Both the position numbers and the translations under genes were made by a program. Source: Natronorubrum bangense (GTDB lineage Archaea > Halobacteriota > Halobacteria > Halobacteriales > Natrialbaceae). From it: a stretch of 64,000 nt of DNA. The stretch lies in contig NZ_CP031305.1 of NCBI RefSeq assembly GCF_004799645.1, positions 2,356,001 to 2,420,000 on the forward strand. Direction: 5' to 3'. The notes beneath the pieces are model-generated. The model ran no database searches and was not told the DNA's origin. It worked only from the letters and a program-made list of their open reading frames with translations. Of this stretch, positions 52,501 to 60,655 are shown one piece after another. How positions within the stretch are numbered: the stretch's first letter is position 1; every line of letters begins with the position of its first letter.

Positions 52501-54192
52501 ATGGACGGTCGATCCATCGGCGAACCGTCAGCTTTCAGACGGCCTCTGTCGTATCTGTGGGCAATGAATACCTGGTGGCGACGGATCGGGCTCTCACTGG
52601 TCGCCGTTTTCGGCGTCATGGTGCTCTACAGTCTTCTCTATCAGTGGGCGATGATGGCGTTCGAGGGCGAACACCGGACGCTGTTCCAGTCGGCACAGAC
52701 CGTCATCGAGATCCTGACTACCGCCGGGTTCGGTGGCGACGCTGACGACTGGACGACCGCCCCGATGACCGCCATCGTGATCGGGATGAACCTCACCGGT
52801 GTACTGCTCGTCTTTCTCGCCTTGCCGTTGGTCGTCGTCCCGCTCTTTCAGCAAGCGCTTGCGAGACAGCCGGCGGAGTCGACCGAGCTGACCGACCACG
52901 TTATTATCTGTTCGCATACCGAACGCGAAGACGTCCTTCGAAACGAACTCGAGGCCGCGGACGTCCCGTACGTCTTCATCGAGGACGATCCGGAGACGGT
53001 ACTGGAACTCACCGACGATGGCATCGAGACGATGCTTGGCAATCCAGAGCAAGAACAGACGCTCCGGGCAGCAAACATCGACGACGCTCGCGCCATCGTG
53101 ATCGACGTCTCCGACGAGGCCAATCCCGAAGTGATCCTCACCGCGCGAGAGCTTCGAGACGATATCAAAATTGTCAGCGTCGCCGAAGACGACGAGGTGG
53201 CGACCTATCATCGGTATGCTGGTGCGGATGCCATCGTTCGGCCGCGACAGGTTCTCGGGCACAGTCTCGCACAGAAAGCGGCGCTGTCAGTCACTGAAGA
53301 GCTCAAGGAGACGATCGAACTCGGCGAGCAACTCGAGATCACCGAGTTGCTCGTCGAGGATAGAAGCGATATCGCCGGACAGACGATCGCCGAATCTGGC
53401 ATCCGCGAACGAATGGGTATCAACGTGATTGGTCTCTGGATGGATGGAGAGTTCGAGCCCGTTCCGGATCCCGAGACCGTCGTCGAGGAGAACACGATCT
53501 TGCTCGTCGCCGGTCAGTACGACGCGCTGACGGAACTGACCTCGAGAACGGTCTCACCCTCGGCAACGCGATCACAGCGCGTGATCGTCGGTGGCTACGG
53601 CGAGGTCGGACGCACTGTCAGCGAGGGACTCGCCGACGCAGCGGTTCCACAGACGGTCGTCGACAAGGAGGCATCCGACGGTGTCGATGTCGTCGGTGAC
53701 ATCACCGACGAGGCAACGCTCAGCGCCATCGACTGTACGGATGCGCGATCGATCGTTCTCGCACTCGATGACGACACGACAGCAATCTACGCGACGCTCG
53801 TCCTCGAGGCGGTCGCACCGGATATCGAGGTCCTCGTGCGAGCAAACGAGACGGAAGCCGTTCGCAAACTCTACCGAGCGGGTGCCGAATACGTCCTTTC
53901 CCTGTCGACGGTGGCAGGCCGAATGCTCTCGTCGGTGTTGCTCGAGGACGAAGAAATTCTGGCCCCGGAAACACAGTTCGAGATCATTCGGACGATGGCA
54001 CCTGAGTTCGTCGGACGGAGCCTCGAAGAACTCGATATCCGCGCACAGCTTGGCTGTACCGTCGTCGCAGTCGAACGGAACGGCGACTTGATCACGAATC
54101 CCGGCGCTTCGTTCGTCGTGCAGGAACACGACGAGCTCATCGTCGCTGGCAGCGACGAAAGCGTGAACCGTTTTATATCCAGCAACCGGTAA
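52501..54192 (+). CDS. Potassium-channel-like protein with two RCK/TrkA-type domains
   Basis: A 563-residue protein. Two membrane helices (about residues 28-50 and 85-115) flank a pore-like loop TTAGFGGDAD at 73-82, close to but not the canonical TVGYGD filter. Two TrkA-N/RCK units follow: the first begins HVIICSHTERED and the second RVIVGGYGEVG. TrkA-C-like modules EDRSDIAGQTIAE and EFVGRSLEELD follow each one, and a dinucleotide-binding role is expected. The start at 52501 may instead be ATG 52564 (MNTWWRR). Ion selectivity is uncertain because of the altered loop. Confidence 0.85.
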   Translation: MDGRSIGEPSAFRRPLSYLWAMNTWWRRIGLSLVAVFGVMVLYSLLYQWAMMAFEGEHRTLFQSAQTVIEILTTAGFGGDADDWTTAPMTAIVIGMNLTGVLLVFLALPLVVVPLFQQALARQPAESTELTDHVIICSHTEREDVLRNELEAADVPYVFIEDDPETVLELTDDGIETMLGNPEQEQTLRAANIDDARAIVIDVSDEANPEVILTARELRDDIKIVSVAEDDEVATYHRYAGADAIVRPRQVLGHSLAQKAALSVTEELKETIELGEQLEITELLVEDRSDIAGQTIAESGIRERMGINVIGLWMDGEFEPVPDPETVVEENTILLVAGQYDALTELTSRTVSPSATRSQRVIVGGYGEVGRTVSEGLADAAVPQTVVDKEASDGVDVVGDITDEATLSAIDCTDARSIVLALDDDTTAIYATLVLEAVAPDIEVLVRANETEAVRKLYRAGAEYVLSLSTVAGRMLSSVLLEDEEILAPETQFEIIRTMAPEFVGRSLEELDIRAQLGCTVVAVERNGDLITNPGASFVVQEHDELIVAGSDESVNRFISSNR

Positions 54193-54215
54193 GCCGTCGC
54201 TTCACTCGACAGTCC

Positions 54216-54860
54216 CTAGCGTGCGTCTTCGACGCTCGAGACGATCTCGTCGATCTCGAAGGGGTCCTCGATCTGCTCGCCGTCGACGATGACAGTCGGT
54301 GTGCCCTCGACGCCGTTCTCGTCGCCACGGTTCCAGTCAGCGACGAGCGTTGGATAGTATGTCCCATCTGAGAGGGCGTCAGCGACTGCGTCGCGGTCGA
54401 CGTCGGTCTCGCTCGCGGCGAGGTCGGCGAGTGCGTCATCGCTCCAGTCGTCGGCCGCGATCACTGCCTGCTTATACGCGAAGAACTCGCCGGCAGGCTC
54501 ATCTTCGGTCATCGTCTCGGCCTGCACCGCTCGAGCGGCGGTCGCCATCGCGACCGACTGGTCGTCGGCCGAGACCGGAAAGTCATAGTGGCGGTAGGTC
54601 GCCTCCCCAGTCTCGAGGAGTCGCGCCTCGAGATCGGGGAAGACGTCGGCCTGAAAGTCGTGACAGGCGGGGCAGCCAAGATCCTCGTAGACGTCGATAC
54701 TGACTGGCCCGCTGGCGATCGTCGGGACCGGAAGCTGGTCGGCATCGGGCTCGACATCTTCGAGTTCATCTGGAAGCGAGGCCTCGAACAGCGACGTACA
54801 GCCGGCGATCGAAAGGGTCGCCCCCGTGCCGGCTACTGTGAGAAACGAACGGCGGTGCAT
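54216..54860 (-). CDS. DsbA-like thioredoxin-fold Tat lipoprotein
   Basis: A 214-residue protein. MHRRSFLTVAG is a Tat signal and SIAGC sets lipid attachment at Cys21. LGCPACHDF is a CPAC redox motif (Cys63, Cys66), and EGTPTVIVDG gives the cis-Pro loop. It is a likely disulphide oxidoreductase or DsbA/NhaA-type thioredoxin outside the cell. It lies 83 bases after the haem synthase gene on the same strand, so it may assist cytochrome oxidase assembly. Confidence 0.88.
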   Translation of the reverse strand: MHRRSFLTVAGTGATLSIAGCTSLFEASLPDELEDVEPDADQLPVPTIASGPVSIDVYEDLGCPACHDFQADVFPDLEARLLETGEATYRHYDFPVSADDQSVAMATAARAVQAETMTEDEPAGEFFAYKQAVIAADDWSDDALADLAASETDVDRDAVADALSDGTYYPTLVADWNRGDENGVEGTPTVIVDGEQIEDPFEIDEIVSSVEDAR

Positions 54861-54943
54861 TCGACTGGAACTATGGCTGCACCACGGTTAGAAAGTGCGG
54901 TTCGACGGCGACGGGGAAGGCGTCACGGCGGAGGAGAGATCGA

Positions 54944-56398
54944 TCAGAACAACGAGACCGAGAGGACGAGCGCATCGACGAGGATCGCGACCAACACGGC
55001 ACCGAGGAACGCATTGGAGGCGTGGAACGAGCGAAACGCCGCGTCTTCGGTCTGCTCGAAGTGAAGCACGATCGCCGCCCAGAGGAAGATCCCGCCGAAG
55101 ATCGAAACGGTTGCGGCATAGAGCACGCCGAGGTCGGCGATCCAGGCGAGTGCAACGGTGCCAACGAGCGTCGCCGCAATGTAGTAGAGGATGTGCTTTC
55201 GGGTCGTCGTCTCACCGCGGACAACGGGCATCATCGGGAAGCCGCCGCGAGCGTAGTCGTCTTTATACGCCAGCGCGAGATTATAGAAGTGGGCCGGTGT
55301 CCAGAGAAAAATCACGCCCGCAAGCGCGAGTGCGGGGAGTCCGATCTCGTTTGTCACGGCAGCCCAACCGATGAGCGCCGGCAGTGCGCCCGCAAGGCCA
55401 CCGATGACCGTGTTCTGGACCGTGTTTGGCTTGAGCAACAGCGTGTAGACGACGCTGTAGAAGATGATCGCGGCGAGGCCCAGCGCGGCCGCGAGCAGGT
55501 TGATCGTCAGGAAGACGCCGAGCGAGGCGACCGTCAACAGCCCACCGAACGCCAGCGCGTTCCGAACTGGAATCAGCTCGTTCGCCAACGGTCGATCAGC
55601 TGTCCGCGACATCTTCTGGTCGACGTCGCGCTCGAGGACGTGGTTGTAGGTCCCCGAGGCACCGATCGCGAGGACACCGCCGCCGAGCGTGGCGACGATG
55701 ACCTGAGGTGTCAGCTCTGGACCAGCAGCCAGCGCCATCCCTGCGGCAGCAACGAGACAGAGCAGCCACATCAGCCGCGGCTTCATCATCTTGAAGTACG
55801 CAAACGCGGTGAGCCGTGCTCGAGCGAGGCCGCCGGTGGGAAGCGGGTGACTGGCGACGGCCGTCCCATCGCCGGCCGCCGTATCGGGCTCGTACGGCTC
55901 GGGGTCGTCGATCGTATCGTTCTCGCTCCCAGTTGCGAGCTCGAGGTCCCACGCGAGTGCGAGGACGATCAAGGTAAAGATCACGAGTCCAAGCCCGAGA
56001 TGGAGTCCGGGCGCGATTGCGGCGGGACCGGCGATCGCCGTGACGCCACCGACGCCGACCTGGACGACGTAGAGGACGGTGCCGGCGAGGATCGTTCCGC
56101 GGACGCGTCTCGAGACGTCACCGATGACGGCGGTGATGGCTGTCACGGCGACGAGGATGCCAACGAGGACAGCCGCGAGACGATGGCCCCAGGCGATCGC
56201 GAGCTCAGTTTGACTCAGTGGATCGGTCGGCGCGTGGCAGGTTGGCCACGTTGAACACGCCGACGCGGCATCCGTCAGCGACGTCGTTGCACCGATGATT
56301 AACAGGAGATACACACCGAGTGCAGTCGCTGCGAGCAGTGCAGAGAATCGTTGTCGAGTGCCGATCGGGCGGGGGAACGGCGAGGATGCGGTTGCCAC
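54944..56398 (-). CDS. Haem o synthase CtaB with N-terminal CtaA-like half
   Basis: A 484-residue polytopic membrane protein. Residues 1-150 resemble half of a haem A synthase (four helices, CSTWPTCHAP and conserved His in AIAWGHRLAA and LHLGLGL). Residues 190-484 form a UbiA-type farnesyltransferase with NHVLERDVDQKMSRTADRP and YKDDYARGGFPM, the Asp-rich motifs of CtaB. The fusion would farnesylate haem B to haem O for terminal oxidases, and the N-terminal half could bind haem. The CtaA half alone is too short for the usual eight-helix enzyme. It is upstream of a DsbA-like lipoprotein. Confidence 0.88.
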   Translation of the reverse strand: MATASSPFPRPIGTRQRFSALLAATALGVYLLLIIGATTSLTDAASACSTWPTCHAPTDPLSQTELAIAWGHRLAAVLVGILVAVTAITAVIGDVSRRVRGTILAGTVLYVVQVGVGGVTAIAGPAAIAPGLHLGLGLVIFTLIVLALAWDLELATGSENDTIDDPEPYEPDTAAGDGTAVASHPLPTGGLARARLTAFAYFKMMKPRLMWLLCLVAAAGMALAAGPELTPQVIVATLGGGVLAIGASGTYNHVLERDVDQKMSRTADRPLANELIPVRNALAFGGLLTVASLGVFLTINLLAAALGLAAIIFYSVVYTLLLKPNTVQNTVIGGLAGALPALIGWAAVTNEIGLPALALAGVIFLWTPAHFYNLALAYKDDYARGGFPMMPVVRGETTTRKHILYYIAATLVGTVALAWIADLGVLYAATVSIFGGIFLWAAIVLHFEQTEDAAFRSFHASNAFLGAVLVAILVDALVLSVSLF

Positions 56399-56723
56399 AG
56401 CTATTCTCGTATGGATCGTACGACTCCGTGTACTTATGATTCCCGTTTCAGTGCTCTTCCGCAGCCCGCAGTGCTAGAATACCGACGGAAGACCGGACAC
56501 AGCACCGAAATCTGCTGGCTGTCGGGGCAATGGTTGGATTCTCGAACAGGAGGATGTCCACGAGTAACTGCCAAACGGCAGTCAGTCGTGTATCGGGGAC
56601 CAGAATAGCTACCTCTGAATTCCCCGTAGTCGAGAGACACTGGTGTGGCATAACATAGTTGTCCCTACATAGTTGGGGATGTCGACGCCGAACAGGACGC
56701 TCGGACGGTCGTCCAGCAGTGAC
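56399..56723. other. 325-base intergenic region without a gene
   Basis: No convincing coding frame is seen. It contains a small hairpin near 56569-56580 (TGCCAAACGGCA) and a tandem pair of ACATAGTTG at 56653-56661 and 56667-56675 with 14-base spacing. The pair lies between the zinc-protein gene's stop (56724) and the gap centre and may be a protein-binding site or a mobile-element scar. Confidence 0.4.
56653..56675. promoter_or_regulatory. Tandem 9-bp direct repeat ACATAGTTG
   Basis: Two perfect copies of ACATAGTTG occur at 56653-56661 and 56667-56675 with a 14-base period. Function is unknown. Confidence 0.4.
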
Positions 56724-56921
56724 TTAGTTCGAAGATTGCGCCGCTGGTGGGCCAGCATCGTCCGGGATGGAGACTCGGTGAAAATCGCCGTCACCGCAGG
56801 AACACTCGTCCGAGACGCCAATGGGCCTGATCGTCCCGTCCGGTTTCTGCTCGGAGACGTAGACGGAGTCACAGGCACGGCAGACGGCAACGATCTTTGA
56901 CTGCGATTCTGAGCTACTCAT
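56724..56921 (-). CDS. Small Cys-rich, probably zinc-binding protein, 65 aa
   Basis: The 65-residue product starts at ATG 56921 (MSSSESQSKIVAVCRACDS). CRACD (Cys14, Cys17) and CSCGDG about 25 residues later form a probable zinc site. The tail is acidic and disordered. I regard it as a real micro-zinc protein; no partner is known. A longer start to 56954 is possible. Nothing is seen between it and the MaoC gene (56922-57151, 230 bases). Confidence 0.68.
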   Translation of the reverse strand: MSSSESQSKIVAVCRACDSVYVSEQKPDGTIRPIGVSDECSCGDGDFHRVSIPDDAGPPAAQSSN

Positions 56922-57151
56922 TACCGTGACGATGAGACGTGCGGACATCACCATTCGCCCAAGGTGATTTGGTGGTCACGACGCCACAGGATTGCCGTCG
57001 ACGACTGTGACGGACTGCTGTACCGACTTTACGGCGCGGCCGCAGTGGCGGCCTGTATCGTGTCGGCGATGACCGTGTCATGCGGAGCGGATGTCGACGG
57101 CAAGCGCACGCTTCGCGTCGGTCAGGGTTCGGCGACGCCACCGGAACGCGA

Positions 57152-57817
57152 TCAGTTGGCAGGTTGCTCCTTGATAACGACGATCGCCTCTCCGTCGATC
57201 GCCGTTATTTCGTCGTCGGTCTCGACTGTCGTCTGGAGCCGATAGCGTGTCTCGCCAAGTTTCTCAATGATTTTACAGTTGGCGGTGACAGTCGTGCCGA
57301 TTTCGACCGGCGCACGGAACTCGAGGTCCTGTGAGAGATAGATCGTGAGCCCGGGGAAACGGGCCAGCGCAGCGCTGATCGTTCCGGCGACGAGTGTGCC
57401 ATGGGCGATTCGACCGCCGAACTGCGTCTGTTCGGCGAACGACTCGGTCAGATGGAGTTGATTGGTGTCACCGGAGATGTGGGCGAACGCGGAGACGTCG
57501 GTGTCATCGATCGTCTTGGTGAACCGGACGTACTCACCGACATCGAGGTCGTCGTAGTCGTCGACCGATCGCTCCATCAGCCACGCCTCGTTACCGAAGG
57601 CGAGTTCGGTGATCGGTGCCTCTGCGTTCTCAGGCCTGCGTCGTGTCGTGATCGTGCTTGTCTCGCTCTCGCTCGAGGGCGAGATCCCCATTGCTGCGAG
57701 GAACGCGTTGTTGGCCTCGAGATAGCTGTTGACAACGTGTTTCGAAACACTGGACCAGTGCTCGTTTGACGGTACCGTGCTGTCGGTGGCGTCGGACTCC
57801 GGACAATTGCTGCTCAT
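57152..57817 (-). CDS. MaoC-family dehydratase with N-terminal helical extension
   Basis: The 221-residue protein has the hot-dog motif AHISGDTNQLHLTESFAEQTQFGGRIAHG, where Asp and His form the enoyl-CoA hydratase active site. The first about 70 residues (from ATG 57817) are a helical, phasin-like extension (WSSVSKHVVNSYLEANNAF). The enzyme may supply (R)-3-hydroxyacyl-CoA, and haloarchaea use PhaJ-like MaoC proteins for polyhydroxyalkanoate, so the granule link is inference. The upstream extension to 57889 starts with a TTG codon and is less likely. Confidence 0.82.
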   Translation of the reverse strand: MSSNCPESDATDSTVPSNEHWSSVSKHVVNSYLEANNAFLAAMGISPSSESETSTITTRRRPENAEAPITELAFGNEAWLMERSVDDYDDLDVGEYVRFTKTIDDTDVSAFAHISGDTNQLHLTESFAEQTQFGGRIAHGTLVAGTISAALARFPGLTIYLSQDLEFRAPVEIGTTVTANCKIIEKLGETRYRLQTTVETDDEITAIDGEAIVVIKEQPAN

Positions 57818-57966
57818 AAGTGTGAGGGATTCGTGGCTGGCGTTCCGATTACTATGTGGTCCCGACACATGATAGCCTTTTGCATGCAATCAACTTCCAC
57901 TCGCTGCCAAATCGTGTTGGCTTTCGGAGCGTTACTGTTCATAATTCGTACGTGTTGGGGCGGACA

Positions 57967-58791
57967 TTACCGCGCTGCCGGGTCGAGAAACGACTCGGTC
58001 GCAGCGTTGAATGCGTTCGGCCGGTCCTGATTGACGAGATGGCCCGAGTTCGAGAGTTCGAGTCGCTCGCCGTCGGCGACCTCCGAGACGAGTTGCCGTC
58101 CCTGTTGTTTGACCAGCGGGACCTCCTGTTCACCGTGGATCACGAGCGTCGGCGTTTCGACGTGAGAGAGATCAGACGGCTCGTACCGGTAGAGCGCGCT
58201 GAACACCTTCCGAAACTCGCGGCGAGAGATCTCGCCAACGGCATCCAGCGCCGTCGAGCGCACCGCCGGATCCACTGACAGCCACTGCTCACCGGTTGTT
58301 GCCTGAATCGACAGCAGCAACGACCGAAACATCATCTCTGGCCCCGTCATCGACAGCGTCGTCGTCAATGCTGGCAGCGGAGAAATAAACGGTTTCATCC
58401 CTGCTGGCAGGGTTACTGGCGGCATCGAGCGAACCGCACCGCCGAGGATTGCGCCCGCTGCGCGATCTGGATGGCGAGTCAGATACTCCTGGGCGACCAT
58501 CGAGCCAAGCGAGAGCCCACAGAGAATCGGGTCTTCGACGTCGAGTTCCGAGAACAGCGCCTCGAGGTCGTCGGTAAACAGTTCGATCGAGTACTGGCTG
58601 GAGTCAGTTGCACCAGTCTTGCCATGGCCACGGACGTCGAGGATGACCACCTGATACTCATCAGCGAAGCGCTCGACCTGTGGCGCCCAGGTCTGTCCGT
58701 TCATCCAGCCGCCGTGAATGAACACGAGCGGCTGGCCGTCGCCGTGTGTCTCATACCAGAGTGAGCCGTCCTCGAGTGGAAGTGTTGCCAT
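57967..58791 (-). CDS. Alpha/beta-hydrolase
   Basis: A 274-residue hydrolase from ATG 58791. VFIHGGWMNG is the oxyanion-hole loop, GLSLGSMVA holds the nucleophile Ser, and VIHGEQEVPL the acid region. The His lies in SNSGHLVNQDRP. It resembles epoxide-hydrolase- or esterase-type hydrolases; the substrate is unknown. The longer frame to 58965 is Arg-rich noncoding-type sequence overlapping the permease gene's end. Confidence 0.85.
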   Translation of the reverse strand: MATLPLEDGSLWYETHGDGQPLVFIHGGWMNGQTWAPQVERFADEYQVVILDVRGHGKTGATDSSQYSIELFTDDLEALFSELDVEDPILCGLSLGSMVAQEYLTRHPDRAAGAILGGAVRSMPPVTLPAGMKPFISPLPALTTTLSMTGPEMMFRSLLLSIQATTGEQWLSVDPAVRSTALDAVGEISRREFRKVFSALYRYEPSDLSHVETPTLVIHGEQEVPLVKQQGRQLVSEVADGERLELSNSGHLVNQDRPNAFNAATESFLDPAAR

Positions 58792-58874
58792 TACTACTGT
58801 TTGTCGGGCGCTGGACGTATAGCTCGACGGGTTGCATACACTGTGAGAAAACAGCCAAAACGGGTGGCGCGACC

Positions 58875-60557
58875 TCAGTTGCGCCTGTCGGTGTCGGCGT
58901 CCGAGCCGGTCCAGCGCTCCCAGAACGTTTCGAACTCGGCGTCGTCTTCGGTGAGTCGGTCCCACTCGGCCAGCCCGCGTTCCTCGCGGCTGCCCGGAAT
59001 CGTGTTGTCGAGAACGAGCGCTGCGAGCCCGCCGACAGCCATCCCCGTCGAGCCGATGATGAACACGGTGTCAACGAGCGCCTGCATCGCGGCTTCGAGC
59101 GATGCCGCGACGACGGTGCCGGCGATCACGTCCGCCTCGAGCAGCGGCGCGAGCGTGGCCTCGAGGGCGACCGCATCGCGGAACTCGAGTGTCGAGCCGA
59201 AGTTAGCCATGTACTCGGGGATGGCCAACCCGACGAACAGCGCAAAGCCGATGACGAAGACGTTTCTCGAGGAGTCGAGATCGACGTGTTTGAGATTGGA
59301 GATGCCGACGGCGACGATCTGCGCGAACATCGCGATGAAGAGGCCACCGACGATCGGATCCGGAATCGTCGCGATCAGCTGGCCGAAGTAGCCGACGAAG
59401 CCGACGACGAGCATGACGGCCGCGCCGATCTGGACGACGTAGCGGGAGGCGACGCCAGTGAGCCCGATCGCACCGACGTTTTCCGAATAGGATGTCGAGC
59501 CACCGGTGCCCATAATGCCGGAGAAGACGTTCATCACTCCCTCCATCCCGATGCCGTGGTTGATCCGTTTCTCACTCGGTGCGCCAGACCCCGTCATATT
59601 CGCCACGGCGTAGTAGTCGCCGATACTTTCGACGATCGAGGCGAGCACACCGGCGAACATCCCGATAATGAACGCGGTCGTGATCTCAGGGGTTCCCCAC
59701 TGGAACGGGTAGATCGGCAAGAGGAGCGACGTGTCGGTGACTTCACCCAGCGGAACGTAGCCCGGGTGATCCCCGGAGAGAACGCCGTCGATCGTGATCG
59801 GACCAAGTTCGATTGGGCCGATCGAGACGGGACCGAATGTCCCATCGACCGACAACGCCGCGGCGGCGATCCAGGCGATCGAAATCGCCAGAATAACCGG
59901 GTACAGACGGAACGCCTTGTGTTTGAGATCGAGATACTGCGAGAACAGGACGATGAGCACGAGCGTCAGTCCGAGCAGCCACCAGCTCTGGTCGACTGTC
60001 GTAATCTGTGGTGCGTCGAACAGCGCCAGTCCGATCAGTGCGATCGTCGGGGCGATGACGACGGGCGAGAGAAACCGCTGGAGTTTGCCGACGAGCCCGA
60101 AATAGCCCATCGCGACCTGAACGGCCGCGGCGACGATGATCGCACCCTGTAGCTGTAGGAGTGCGGCCTGCCAGTCTGTCCCGGCACCGCCGACACCGCC
60201 AGCGGTGACGACGGCGATGATTGCCAGCGCGGGTGCAAGCATCGAAAACGGCGCGCCCTGCACGATCGGGTAGCGGTTCCCGAACGTCGTCTGTGCCAGC
60301 GTCGCGATCCCCGAGACGACGAAAAACGTGCCGATAAACTGGGCAGTCACGTCGGCCGGCATCTCCATCGCACTCGCCAGAATCAGCGGCACCGCGATGT
60401 TCGCACCGACCATCGTCAGATAATGCTGGATGCCAAGCACCGTCGACTCACCCAGCGGCGGTCGGTCGTCGATTCCGTACTCGATCTGGTCGCTGACGTC
60501 GCGATCAACCTCGTCGCCAGCGCCCCTGTCTACGTCTTTGTCCCCCTCATCAGTCAT
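58875..60557 (-). CDS. Uracil/xanthine permease (NCS2 family)
   Basis: About 560 residues from ATG 60557 (an earlier ATG at 60605 exists). Roughly 14 hydrophobic helices with NCS2 signatures: GIQHYLTMVGANIAVPLIL near the start, SENVGAIGLTGVASR (the (E/Q)N-G-T motif) and a long extracellular loop near 250-290. It transports a purine or pyrimidine base by cation symport; which base is not clear. The N-terminus is a charged acidic tail and the C-terminus is acidic. No nucleobase-degradation gene is nearby. Confidence 0.88.
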   Translation of the reverse strand: MTDEGDKDVDRGAGDEVDRDVSDQIEYGIDDRPPLGESTVLGIQHYLTMVGANIAVPLILASAMEMPADVTAQFIGTFFVVSGIATLAQTTFGNRYPIVQGAPFSMLAPALAIIAVVTAGGVGGAGTDWQAALLQLQGAIIVAAAVQVAMGYFGLVGKLQRFLSPVVIAPTIALIGLALFDAPQITTVDQSWWLLGLTLVLIVLFSQYLDLKHKAFRLYPVILAISIAWIAAAALSVDGTFGPVSIGPIELGPITIDGVLSGDHPGYVPLGEVTDTSLLLPIYPFQWGTPEITTAFIIGMFAGVLASIVESIGDYYAVANMTGSGAPSEKRINHGIGMEGVMNVFSGIMGTGGSTSYSENVGAIGLTGVASRYVVQIGAAVMLVVGFVGYFGQLIATIPDPIVGGLFIAMFAQIVAVGISNLKHVDLDSSRNVFVIGFALFVGLAIPEYMANFGSTLEFRDAVALEATLAPLLEADVIAGTVVAASLEAAMQALVDTVFIIGSTGMAVGGLAALVLDNTIPGSREERGLAEWDRLTEDDAEFETFWERWTGSDADTDRRN

Positions 60558-60655
60558 AGACTCGTCGGATAACGTGCGAGGGGGGTCAAAGACGTATTGA
60601 TCCACACCGGCGCTGGCACGCCGTAACGCGGTTCGGCGTCACTCGACCGCCAACG

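Noticed and set aside
56964..57245. A 93-codon plus-strand frame with a signal-peptide-like LYGAAAVAACIVSA
   Set aside because: It runs antisense into the MaoC gene, has an implausible N-terminus and lacks a promoter.
57818..57889. N-terminal extension of the MaoC protein from a TTG codon
   Set aside because: TTG starts are rare, the extra residues are His/Ser/Asn-rich, and the ATG at 57817 gives a good helical start.
58746..60152. A 468-codon Asp/Arg/Glu-rich frame antisense to the NCS2 permease
   Set aside because: The charged composition is the mirror of membrane-helix codons on the other strand. Likewise 55022-56254 opposite the haem synthase.
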